Positions 1-6,252 of a stretch of DNA of 6,724 nt are shown piece by piece. The stretch is from NCBI GenBank assembly GCA_028703215.1, contig JAQVNH010000059.1:1-6724 (forward strand), in the 5' to 3' direction. The DNA is from Eubacteriales bacterium. Lineage in GTDB: Bacteria; Bacillota; Clostridia; Acetivibrionales; STF1-152. The notes below the pieces were generated by a model. The model was not told the DNA's origin, made no database searches, and worked only from the letters and a program-made list of their open reading frames with translations. The number at the start of each line of letters is the position of its first letter. Position 1 is the first letter of the stretch. A program made the translations under genes and the position numbers.

Positions 1-693
1 GAATGCAAGTTCTCCGAATGAGGGATACCTGTTGCTAATCGCTGTCAAAAGCAGCAAATCTGCCAGCAGGGGATTTTTCGGCAGCAGGCTTCCGTGCAGA
101 TAAGAGCAGATTACATTCTTGTAATTTGCTCCCTCCAAGCCATCCTCGCCATTGTTTCCGAATCCGCGAATAACTTTCCCGAAAGGAGAGACGCCTTCTC
201 CGAGATAAGTTCTGCCGGAATGGTTTTCAAAACCGGCGACTGTGAAAGATTTTTTATAGCCGTCTGGAGCATGACCGATGTAGTTAAGCGCAATATTGCC
301 AATCATGCGCTCTTTGCCTCCGATAGTCCAAATATTGAGCGCTCCAAGAAATTCGATCTCCTTGCCGTCCCATGTTTTATAGTATTTGCCCATAAGCTGG
401 TAACCACCGCAAACGCATAGAAAAACCCTGTTATTTTCGACAGCGTTTATGATTTCGGATCTTTTTTGGCTGATCAGATCCGCATGGATTATTTCCTGCT
501 CATAATCCTGTCCGCCTCCCAGGAAAATGATGTCGTATTTCTCGGAGTCAAACGGTTCGCCGAGCGTGACATTATGGACAGCCGCATTAATACCGCGCCA
601 TCTTGCCCTTTGAGCGAGAGTAATGATATTGCCCATGTCGCCGTAAAGGTTTAGCAGATCGGGATAAAGATGGCAGATGTCAAGAGTAGTCAC
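1..693 (-). CDS. gatD: Lipid II glutaminyl amidotransferase glutaminase subunit GatD (3' end cut by window)
   Basis: Class I glutamine amidotransferase (CobB/CobQ-like) subunit. It releases ammonia from glutamine for MurT, which amidates the alpha-carboxyl of D-Glu in lipid II at the inner face of the membrane. The frame is open for 231 codons to the window edge, against about 243 aa for S. aureus GatD as I recall it, so only a short C-terminal piece is missing. Visible motifs are LYGDMGNI (residues 16-23), FLGGGQDYEQE (57-67), the nucleophile in LCVCGGYQLMG (Cys95), a glutamine-binding Arg129 candidate, FENHSGRT (154-161), and YLHGSLLPKNP with catalytic His200. The start is GTG at 693. AGGAGG (700-705) lies 6 nt upstream, and the next Met (residue 20) falls inside a conserved motif, so a later start would break the fold. 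The gene begins 10 nt after the murT stop, and the RBS overlaps that stop, which suggests translational coupling. Function is secure by family. Confidence 0.95.
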   Translation of the reverse strand, partial: MTTLDICHLYPDLLNLYGDMGNIITLAQRARWRGINAAVHNVTLGEPFDSEKYDIIFLGGGQDYEQEIIHADLISQKRSEIINAVENNRVFLCVCGGYQLMGKYYKTWDGKEIEFLGALNIWTIGGKERMIGNIALNYIGHAPDGYKKSFTVAGFENHSGRTYLGEGVSPFGKVIRGFGNNGEDGLEGANYKNVICSYLHGSLLPKNPLLADLLLLTAISNRYPSFGELAF

Positions 694-703
694 GGCAAAC
701 CTC

Positions 704-2095
704 CTATTTCCAGAAATCTTTGAGTTTAAATCTTGATACCAGCAATTTTCGTATATCAAGCATCGCCGTATAAGTGGGGAGTATATAAAAACACTGTCCG
801 GGTCCGGTTTCCAATATCCCGCGGTCAAGGATCTCATCGCAGCTTTTAATAATGCTTACGACGGGCGTTTCAAAGTCCGCATACTTGATCCTGAGTGCCA
901 TGTCCTCGGCGCGCGCACCGCCGGCGTAAATATTGCCTATGCGATTTTGGATGGTTTTCAATTTTTCGAATCCCGCATCCCAGATCCATGATATATCGGT
1001 TCCGTCAGCAATCTTATCGTTAAGTAGAAATGCGATATTCATCCGGTTTTCGTCGGTAATCAGATAGTTGATGACCTGGTTCAATCCGGTGGGGTTTTTT
1101 ACTAAAATTACGCGTATAGTTTTGCCGTCTGTCGCAATGGTCTCCATCCTGCCAAACCCGTTAACAAAGTTTTTCAGTGCTTTTATGGTGTTGTCCGGAG
1201 GCAGAGACAAAGCAGCTCCGCACGCAGATGCGGCGAGAGCATTGTAGATGTTGTAAAGTCCGGGAAGATTGATCTGTGCCTCTGCGGTGATATATTCGGG
1301 AACAGACACAGCCATAGTGATTTTTGAACCAGAGGATGAAAGCTCACTGATACCGGTACAGGTTATATTTGAGTCAGGCCTGGCATAACCGCACTCGGGA
1401 CAGCTGAAATGCCCGAGATGGCCGTATGTTCTGCCGCTGTATATATATCTGGTTTTGCAGTACAGGCAGAAAGCCGAATCGGTGTTGAAACTGTCTCCGG
1501 GAGTATCGGCAGAGACACATGACATTCCGTAGTACAGGACTTTATTTTTAACATTTCTGCCCAAAGAAGCGCAAAGGGAATCATCCGCATTGAGGACAAG
1601 CGTGGCGTCGGGGCAATTGGAGATGCCTTCCTTTACCTCGGACAAAGTATGGTAAAGCTCACCGAAACGGTCAAGCTGATCTCTGAAGAAGTTCGTCACA
1701 ACAAGAATTTCCGGTTTGATAGAATTGCTTATTGCCCTGAAGGCCGCCTCGTCCGACTCTATAACCGCCATTTCGGGATTATTTTTCCCGTTAAGATGAT
1801 AAGTTTCCAGGAAAGTTGTGGTGATTCCGCTTGCAAGATTCGCACCCGATTTGTTGCTGACATATTTTATCCCGTTTTCCGTAAGAATCCGTGAGATTAT
1901 GCGCGCAGTGGTTGTTTTGCCGTTGGTTCCTGTCACGATAATTATCCGGCAACCGGAGGATACTATTTTGACGATTCCCGGACACAGAAAATCGGCGACT
2001 TTTCCGGGAAGGGTGGTGCCCCCGCTGCCGAAAAGGCGAAGTATTTTGATTAAAGCTTTGGATGACGCCAGCGCTGCCAAAAATCGTAGCTGCAT
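704..2095 (-). CDS. murT: Lipid II isoglutaminyl synthase (glutamine-hydrolysing) subunit MurT
   Basis: Mur-ligase-like subunit that activates the D-Glu carboxyl of lipid II with ATP and amidates it using ammonia from GatD. The protein is 463 aa, close to the usual length. The ATP P-loop TGTNGKTTT is at residues 55-63, followed by the family motifs ESDEAAFR (113-120) and TNFFRDQLDRFGE (134-146). A four-cysteine zinc ribbon typical of MurT sits in the middle domain: CLYC (210-213) and CPEC (232-235), all four Cys intact. The C-terminal DUF1727 region carries LLNDKIADGTDISWIWD (357-373). Its Asp residues are candidates for the MurT Asp reported to complete the GatD Cys-His catalytic triad. The ATG start at 2095 has GGAGG (2105-2109) 9 nt upstream. 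It is the first gene of a murT-gatD operon, divergent from the division genes. Confidence 0.96.
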   Translation of the reverse strand: MQLRFLAALASSKALIKILRLFGSGGTTLPGKVADFLCPGIVKIVSSGCRIIIVTGTNGKTTTARIISRILTENGIKYVSNKSGANLASGITTTFLETYHLNGKNNPEMAVIESDEAAFRAISNSIKPEILVVTNFFRDQLDRFGELYHTLSEVKEGISNCPDATLVLNADDSLCASLGRNVKNKVLYYGMSCVSADTPGDSFNTDSAFCLYCKTRYIYSGRTYGHLGHFSCPECGYARPDSNITCTGISELSSSGSKITMAVSVPEYITAEAQINLPGLYNIYNALAASACGAALSLPPDNTIKALKNFVNGFGRMETIATDGKTIRVILVKNPTGLNQVINYLITDENRMNIAFLLNDKIADGTDISWIWDAGFEKLKTIQNRIGNIYAGGARAEDMALRIKYADFETPVVSIIKSCDEILDRGILETGPGQCFYILPTYTAMLDIRKLLVSRFKLKDFWK

Positions 2096-2104
2096 ATTTC
2101 TATT

Positions 2105-2147
2105 CCTCCAACCAGGTAATTATAACATAAGCCAAAAATAAATATAA
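2105..2147 (-). promoter_or_regulatory. Predicted murT-gatD promoter (extended -10) and RBS
   Basis: On the minus strand a perfect TATAAT (2124 to 2119) is preceded by TGT, giving the extended -10 form TGTTATAAT (2127 to 2119). The best -35 at 17-bp spacing is a poor TTATAT (2147 to 2142), which an extended -10 can tolerate. Transcription would start near 2112, leaving a very short leader of about 17 nt that contains the GGAGG ribosome binding site (2109 to 2105). No operator-like palindrome was seen here. This is a motif reading only. Confidence 0.6.
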
Positions 2148-2174
2148 TATTTACAGCTGAGAAGGCCGCTTTAC

Positions 2175-2203
2175 TTGTCAATCCGATATCAAAGATATAA
2201 AAT
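2175..2203 (+). promoter_or_regulatory. Predicted sigma-A promoter of the divIB-sbp unit
   Basis: TTGTCA (2175-2180) is separated by exactly 17 bp from TAAAAT (2198-2203), each matching the vegetative consensus at five of six positions. An overlapping TATAAA (2196-2201) is an alternative -10. The predicted start is near 2210, about 30 nt before the divIB ATG. It sits back to back with the murT promoter in the same 144-bp gap. Confidence 0.6.
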
Positions 2204-2239
2204 AAAATCCAGTGATATTGCCGGGGGCAATAGGGAATC

Positions 2240-3043
2240 ATGATAAAAATACGAAAGAAAAAAAAGAGAAGGAACAGGAAGCTGATCAGGCTTCTGGAAG
2301 TTGTTGCCTTGATTGCCGTGATCGGAGGGATACTCGTCCTGATAGGCCTTTCACCCGCCTTTGACATAGACAAAATATATGCCGGTGCAACTTTCAGATA
2401 TAATTCCGACGCATTGATAGAGGCTTCGGGTCTTTCGACGGGAGTCAACGGATTCAGGGGACTTGGACCGGGTACCGGGAATCTTCTGGCGCTCAGGTAT
2501 TCAGGCGCAGAGGGCAGGATAACAGACAAGCTGCCTTATGTGAAAGAAGCTGTAGTCAAGTATGTTATCCCTGACACCATCAGGATATCAGTTCTTGAAA
2601 GAACGCCTTTGTGTCTGGTGAAGTATTACGACACATACGCGGTCGTTGACCGCGACGGATATGCCATGGATGCGCAGAAAATACCATATGGACTGCCCGT
2701 TATAAAGGGGCTGGTATTGAAAGGCCTTGAAATAGGCAGAGCCCTTATGCTGGATAACTTTTTAAGTTTTGAAAGAGTTGCGTCTATGATAGATGCCATC
2801 AACAAATCAGATTTAACAACAGCATTCGATTTAATGGATTCAATCGATTTTTTTGAATTAAGCGGGAAAGAAGTTCATTTTCTATATGACTCGAGGATAG
2901 TTGTAAAACTTGATGACAAAAATGAAATTGATTATACAGTGGATTTGCTGAAAGAAATTTTAAATAAAAATATCCGGGAAAATGAAAAGGGCATTTTGGA
3001 TTTTACCGAAGGGGACGATCCGATTTTCACTCCGGAAGATTAG
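2240..3043 (+). CDS. divIB: Cell division protein DivIB/FtsQ (POTRA-domain divisome protein)
   Basis: Bitopic membrane protein of the divisome, which in Bacillota works with DivIC and FtsL at the septum. Of 267 aa, the N-terminus is strongly basic (Lys/Arg-rich, residues 3-17). It is followed by one hydrophobic helix (about 18-38) and then an extracytoplasmic part starting FDIDKIYAGA (41-50), the expected beginning of the POTRA domain. The FtsQ-type region runs from LPYVKEAVVKYVIPDTIRI (98-116) through VLERTPLCLV (118-127) and VVDRDGYAMD (135-144). The tail is acidic and variable. The ATG at 2240 gives the right cytoplasm-in topology. Its ribosome site is weak: GGGGG at 2223-2227 is rather far and AGGGA at 2232-2236 is very close, so initiation may be modest. 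It is followed by sbp with 10 nt between. Family assignment rests on architecture and gene order, as FtsQ/DivIB sequences diverge strongly. Confidence 0.9.
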   Translation: MIKIRKKKKRRNRKLIRLLEVVALIAVIGGILVLIGLSPAFDIDKIYAGATFRYNSDALIEASGLSTGVNGFRGLGPGTGNLLALRYSGAEGRITDKLPYVKEAVVKYVIPDTIRISVLERTPLCLVKYYDTYAVVDRDGYAMDAQKIPYGLPVIKGLVLKGLEIGRALMLDNFLSFERVASMIDAINKSDLTTAFDLMDSIDFFELSGKEVHFLYDSRIVVKLDDKNEIDYTVDLLKEILNKNIRENEKGILDFTEGDDPIFTPED

Positions 3044-3053
3044 GAGAGATAAC

Positions 3054-3404
3054 ATGATTCCGATTTTAGGACTGGTCGCAGGCATTGTTCTGGGGGTGCT
3101 GCTGCCTTATGACATCCCGTATCAGTACCATAGTTATGTTGCAGTCGCCATACTTGCCGCGCTTGACTCGGTATTCGGAGGAGCGGCGGCAAGCTTGCAG
3201 GGGAAATTCAATTTAAAAATATTCATTTCCGGATTTTTCGGAAACGCCTTGATTGCAGCCGCCCTGGCATATATCGGCGATCAGCTTGGAATTGAGATCT
3301 ACCTTGCGGCGATATTTGCTTTTGGGAACAGGATTTTCCTTAATTTTGCGGTTATAAGACGCCATTGGCTAAAAAAACTGACGAAAGACGATAAAGTCGT
3401 GTAA
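3054..3404 (+). CDS. sbp: Small basic membrane protein Sbp (DUF1290)
   Basis: A 116-aa polytopic membrane protein of the DUF1290 family, found beside division genes in many Bacillota (sbp in B. subtilis lies in the ylx/divIB-ftsA region). No biochemical role is established that I know of. Family-like segments are GLVAGIVLGVLLP (6-18), AILAALDSVFGG (32-43), GKFNLKIFISGFFGNAL (50-66), IGDQLGIEIYLAA (74-86), FGNRIFLNFAVIRRH (90-104) and a basic C-terminus. Three or four hydrophobic helices can be drawn (about 3-18, 26-44, 55-76, 80-100). The ATG at 3054 is chosen because AGGAG (3042-3046) lies 7 nt upstream, the protein then starts at the conserved N-terminal helix, and a longer reading from 2982 would overlap divIB. 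The RBS overlaps the divIB stop, so the two are probably translationally coupled. Confidence 0.93.
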   Translation: MIPILGLVAGIVLGVLLPYDIPYQYHSYVAVAILAALDSVFGGAAASLQGKFNLKIFISGFFGNALIAAALAYIGDQLGIEIYLAAIFAFGNRIFLNFAVIRRHWLKKLTKDDKVV

Positions 3405-3447
3405 ATCGCAATCTGCCGAAAATAGGTTTCAAATGGCTTAAAAAAGA

Positions 3448-3532
3448 TATACAAAACATTAGCTTTAGTTTATAATTAAACCAAGTATGCAAAGGGTATA
3501 TTTTCTTCAAACAAATGAGAAAGTAAAGGAGG
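3448..3532 (+). promoter_or_regulatory. Predicted ftsZ promoter, leader and RBS
   Basis: The 137-bp gap between sbp and ftsZ contains TATACA (3448-3453), a 17-bp spacer and a perfect TATAAT (3471-3476). The predicted start near 3483 leaves a leader of about 60 nt ending in the strong ribosome site AAAGGAGG (3525-3532), 9 nt before the TTG start. This suggests ftsZ is transcribed independently of divIB-sbp, at least in part. I saw no convincing terminator between sbp and this promoter, so read-through is also possible. Confidence 0.62.
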
Positions 3533-3541
3533 CTCTCGACA

Positions 3542-4645
3542 TTGCTGGAATTTGATATTGATACCGAACAATTCGCGCAGATAAAAGTAGTCGGAGTGGG
3601 AGGGGGCGGAAATAACGCGGTGAACCGCATGATAACCGCAGGCCTTCGCGGAGTGGAATTTATTTCTATAAATACTGACAAACAGGCACTATTTCTTTCA
3701 AAAGCCAATACCAAAATACAAATAGGCGACAAGCTGACAAAGGGTTTAGGCGCGGGCGGCAATCCCGAAATCGGGCAAAAAGCCGCGGAAGAAAGCAGCG
3801 AGGAGATCAGTCAGGCTATCAAGGGAGCCGATATGGTTTTCGTTACCGCAGGAATGGGCGGAGGTACGGGAACCGGAGGAGCGCCGATAATAGCCAAGAT
3901 CGCAAAGGAAATGGGCATATTGACTGTAGGCGTAGTTACCAAGCCGTTTTTATTTGAGGGTAAACGAAGAATGATGCACGCTGAAAAAGGTGTGGAAAAT
4001 CTCAAGCAAACGGTAGACACACTCATCACTATTCCTAACGACAGGCTGCTTGAGATCGCGGAGAAAAATACATCGATTCTGGAAGCATTCAAAACAGCCG
4101 ATGAAGTTTTAAGCCAGGGAGTACAGGGCATTTCTGATCTTATAGCAGTTCCGGGGCTCATTAATCTTGATTTCGCCGATGTCAAAACAATCATGCTCAA
4201 TACCGGCCTTGCTCATATGGGCATCGGAAAAGGGTCGGGAGAAAATAAAGCTGAGGAAGCCGCTAAAATGGCTATACAAAGCCCGCTGCTCGAGACCTCG
4301 ATCGATGGCGCAAAGGGTGTGCTGATGAACATAACAGGCGGATCGGATCTCGGAATATTCGAGGTGAACCAGGCAGCTGAAATTATACAGAACTGCGCAG
4401 ATCCGGATGCGAATATTATCTTCGGCGCTGTTATTGATGACAACCTTAGAGACGAGATGATAATAACCGTAATCGCGACAGGTTTTGAAAGCAATCCGCT
4501 TTTTAAAACTACTAAAAAGGAAGAGGCGGCTGCGGAAGAAATCAAAACCGAAAAACAGGGGGAAATAACCGAAAACTATCGTGGAGTAATAGTTGACGAG
4601 GAAATAGACATACCGAATTTTCTGAGAAGGAACAAATACAAATAA
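3542..4645 (+). CDS. ftsZ: Cell division GTPase FtsZ
   Basis: Tubulin-homologous GTPase that polymerises into the Z ring and organises septum synthesis. The protein is 367 aa, usual for Bacillota. Diagnostic elements are the N-terminal VGVGGGGNNAVNRM (17-30), INTDKQAL (43-50), the tubulin signature GMGGGTGTGGAP (104-115), PFLFEGKRRM (135-144), NDRLL (166-170), and the T7 catalytic loop NLDFADVK (208-215), which completes the GTPase site of the neighbouring subunit. Then come MGIGKGSGENKAEEAA (226-241), GADDNL-like AVIDDNLRDE (296-305) and VIATGF (310-315). A short charged linker (about 320-350) leads to the C-terminal peptide EEIDIPNFLRRNKYK (353-367), the docking site for membrane anchors such as FtsA or SepF in other bacteria. 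The start is TTG, supported by AAAGGAGG 9 nt upstream and by the standard FtsZ N-terminus beginning exactly there. No ftsA lies beside it. Confidence 0.99.
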   Translation: MLEFDIDTEQFAQIKVVGVGGGGNNAVNRMITAGLRGVEFISINTDKQALFLSKANTKIQIGDKLTKGLGAGGNPEIGQKAAEESSEEISQAIKGADMVFVTAGMGGGTGTGGAPIIAKIAKEMGILTVGVVTKPFLFEGKRRMMHAEKGVENLKQTVDTLITIPNDRLLEIAEKNTSILEAFKTADEVLSQGVQGISDLIAVPGLINLDFADVKTIMLNTGLAHMGIGKGSGENKAEEAAKMAIQSPLLETSIDGAKGVLMNITGGSDLGIFEVNQAAEIIQNCADPDANIIFGAVIDDNLRDEMIITVIATGFESNPLFKTTKKEEAAAEEIKTEKQGEITENYRGVIVDEEIDIPNFLRRNKYK

Positions 4646-4667
4646 TGGTTTATGCCTCCATAAACCA
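4646..4667. terminator. Hairpin across the convergent ftsZ / dinB-operon stops
   Basis: A perfect inverted repeat TGGTTTATG - CCTC - CATAAACCA (9-bp stem, 4-nt loop) starts one base after the ftsZ stop and overlaps the last codons and stop of the minus-strand 76-aa gene. Read on the minus strand it is followed by a T-rich stretch (TTATTTGTATTTGTT), as expected for an intrinsic terminator. Read on the plus strand the following bases (CTTGTCATCTTC) are only moderately T-rich. The stem is AT-rich, so strength is uncertain. It is probably a bidirectional terminator that works better for the dinB side. Confidence 0.6.
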
Positions 4668-4880
4668 CTTGTCATCTTCAAGCCACAGACAGGTCTCTTT
4701 GCCCGATATCCTGCATCTGTAGCGCATTCCTTGCCCTCCGGCTTTCAGCGAAGCCGCGCGGGTTATATCAAATACTTTGTCAACGGAATAATTTTTCCCA
4801 TTCTCCCAAATCACTGCGAGAGGGATTTTTGAGCCTTCCTTTGTATATTTTACGACCACATCAACAAAAATTTTCGGCAT
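4650..4880 (-). CDS. 76-aa conserved-looking hypothetical protein downstream of dinB
   Basis: I do not recognise a named function. The protein reads as a small, soluble, probably beta-rich domain. It has no signal peptide or membrane helix. The N-terminal strand is KIFVDVVVKY (3-12), then IPLAVIWENGKNYSVDKVFD (19-38), RAASLKAGGQGMRYRCRISG (41-60), and a WLEDDKWFMEA end (66-76). The compact pattern of Trp, Gly and charged residues resembles short proteins I have seen beside Y-family polymerase genes in clostridial genomes, but that is memory, not a search. The ATG at 4880 is chosen over an upstream in-frame TTG at 4898 because AAAGGAG (4887-4893) lies 6 nt before it. The gene begins 30 nt after the dinB stop on the same strand, with no promoter or terminator seen between. 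It is therefore probably co-transcribed with dinB and SOS induced. Its stop lies 4 bp from the ftsZ stop, inside a hairpin. Confidence 0.85.
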   Translation of the reverse strand: MPKIFVDVVVKYTKEGSKIPLAVIWENGKNYSVDKVFDITRAASLKAGGQGMRYRCRISGKETCLWLEDDKWFMEA

Positions 4881-4910
4881 ACGGAACTCCTTTGACAAGA
4901 ACGCGGCGAA

Positions 4911-6158
4911 TTAAAGAGGTCCCTTGAAATAGGAGACCGGATAAATTATATTCTCCTCTATGGGATTGGCGTTTATAGCATTTTTTTTCAACAGCAGAGC
5001 TCTTTGCACAGAGTAGTGGCCGAATCTGGATCTTATCGCATCGATGCTTTTATCCAGAGATTCCCTTTTTATATGGCGCCCCTCGGAAAAGAGGGAAAGC
5101 TGCCTGTATGTGTCTGCTGTTACAAGGTCTGTTGCGCGAACGCCGAGAAGCCTTATATTACCGGACCAGTTCCAGCTTCCGCGGAATATTTCATAGGCTT
5201 TTTCAGCTATCTCCGACGAAACATATGTAAAGCGGGCAAGTTTTCCCTGCCTCTCCCGGGACAGCAGATCATCGCCCCTTATCGATATCTGAACCGTACG
5301 ACACTTCAGATTGTGTCTTCGAAGCCTCTCTCCGACACTCTCGGAGAGAACGTAGAGCAGTGTTTTCGCATCATCGTCGCAAACCAGGTCTCTGGGCGCC
5401 GTTAATGAGTTGCCTATACCCTTGACAATGGCTTCGTTTGAGAAATGACTCACGGGAGTTGTATCGTAACCGTTGGCAAACGACCATAAGGTTTCGCCCC
5501 ACTTCCCAAGAAGGTTGGAAAGAAAGACGGGGGAAGCTTCCGCTATTGCGCCTATGGTGCAAATACCGACTCTTTCGAGTTTTTTGGAGGTTGAGCGCCC
5601 CGCGTACAAAAGATCTTTCGCGGGGAGGGGCCATATTTTCTTTTTGAAATCATCTCTGTTTATTGCTGTAACGGCATCGGGCTTTTTGATATCAGAACCG
5701 AGCTTTGCAAAAATTTTGTTGTAACTGACGCCGACAGATGCCGTGATGCCGAGTTCAGCCTTTATTTTTTCCTTTATTTCGACAGCCATTTTCTCGCCCC
5801 CGCCGAACAAACGGGCGCTGCCGCTGATATCAAGCCAGCATTCGTCTATGCCGAATGGTTCGACCAGGTCTGTATAACAGCGATATATCTCCGTAGCCAT
5901 ACGGGAAAACTTGAGGTAGCGGGAATAGTTCGGAGAGACGCAAATAAGCCCCGGACATTTTGTTTTGGCCTGCCATATAACTTCTGCGGTTTTAACACCG
6001 TAGGCTTTGGCTATATAATTTTTTGCGAGGACAATTCCGTGTCTTGCAGACTGAGAACCGCAAACAGCTACAGGCTTGTCGCGAAGCTGAGGGTTGTAAA
6101 GGCATTCCACGCTCGCATAAAAATTATTTAAATCACTGTGCAGGATAACCCTTTCCAT
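4911..6158 (-). CDS. dinB: Y-family DNA polymerase IV (translesion polymerase)
   Basis: Error-prone polymerase that extends past damaged template bases and is recruited to forks by the sliding clamp. The protein is 415 aa. Palm motifs are HSDLNNFYASVE (7-18), with metal-binding Asp9 and Tyr14 at the expected steric-gate position, and FGIDECWLDISG (102-113), with catalytic Asp105 and Glu106. SVGVSYNKIFAKLGSDIKKP (141-160) is the family signature leading into the fingers/thumb. Helix-hairpin-helix-like segments follow around 188-210, and the little-finger domain covers roughly 245-350. A canonical clamp-binding motif QLSLF is at 353-357, with a further roughly 58 residues after it. Asn11 stands where E. 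coli DinB has Asp10. The ATG at 6158 has AAGGGA (6167-6172) 8 nt upstream. It is transcribed from a LexA-type promoter and followed by a 76-aa gene. A UmuC-like subgroup cannot be excluded, but Pol IV fits best. Confidence 0.95.
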   Translation of the reverse strand: MERVILHSDLNNFYASVECLYNPQLRDKPVAVCGSQSARHGIVLAKNYIAKAYGVKTAEVIWQAKTKCPGLICVSPNYSRYLKFSRMATEIYRCYTDLVEPFGIDECWLDISGSARLFGGGEKMAVEIKEKIKAELGITASVGVSYNKIFAKLGSDIKKPDAVTAINRDDFKKKIWPLPAKDLLYAGRSTSKKLERVGICTIGAIAEASPVFLSNLLGKWGETLWSFANGYDTTPVSHFSNEAIVKGIGNSLTAPRDLVCDDDAKTLLYVLSESVGERLRRHNLKCRTVQISIRGDDLLSRERQGKLARFTYVSSEIAEKAYEIFRGSWNWSGNIRLLGVRATDLVTADTYRQLSLFSEGRHIKRESLDKSIDAIRSRFGHYSVQRALLLKKNAINANPIEENIIYPVSYFKGPL

Positions 6159-6226
6159 GTCACGGATCCCTTCGTATTATAAACCATATGCACGATATCG
6201 GGCGCGGAAACAAACTGCGGAACCAA

Positions 6227-6248
6227 ATACCGAACATATGTTCGGTAT
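6227..6248. promoter_or_regulatory. LexA (SOS) operator upstream of dinB
   Basis: A perfect 22-bp palindrome with core ACCGAACATATGTTCGGT (6229-6246). It contains GAAC-N4-GTTC, the form bound by LexA/DinR in Bacillus and other Gram-positive bacteria (CGAAC-N4-GTTCG here). It covers the predicted transcription start of the dinB promoter, so bound LexA would block initiation. The match to the known box is seen directly; the repression is inferred from family knowledge and from the gene it precedes. Confidence 0.92.
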
Positions 6249-6252
6249 AATC

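Noticed and set aside
94..420. Plus-strand open frame of 108 codons
   Set aside because: It is the shadow of gatD, whose motifs (Cys95, His200, ENHSGRT) are intact on the minus strand.
1818..2141. Plus-strand open frame of 107 codons
   Set aside because: It is antisense to the murT P-loop region and promoter, with no sign of a real protein.
2050..2529. 159-codon minus-strand open frame across the murT/divIB gap
   Set aside because: It runs antisense to divIB and overlaps murT. It has no recognisable domain, while both overlapped genes are clear.
2982..3404. Longer plus-strand reading of sbp starting at 2982 (140 aa)
   Set aside because: It overlaps the end of divIB in another frame. The ATG at 3054 has a proper ribosome site and begins the conserved first helix.
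4109..4681. 190-codon minus-strand open frame antisense to ftsZ
   Set aside because: It is the complement of well-conserved FtsZ coding sequence and shows no family motif or credible ribosome site context.
4881..4898. Extended TTG start (at 4898) for the 76-aa gene
   Set aside because: The Shine-Dalgarno AAAGGAG lies inside that extension, 6 nt before the ATG at 4880.
5371..5724. Several short open frames on both strands inside dinB
   Set aside because: They overlap the conserved polymerase coding sequence and have no supporting motifs.
6176..6181. Second minus-strand TATAAT as main dinB promoter
   Set aside because: The -35 position at 17 bp reads CGCCCG, and there is no TGn extension. 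The promoter at 6253-6281 is far better.
6227..6248. Palindrome read as a terminator for the upstream membrane protein gene
   Set aside because: There is no run of T after it on the minus strand, and it matches the LexA box and lies at the dinB start site.
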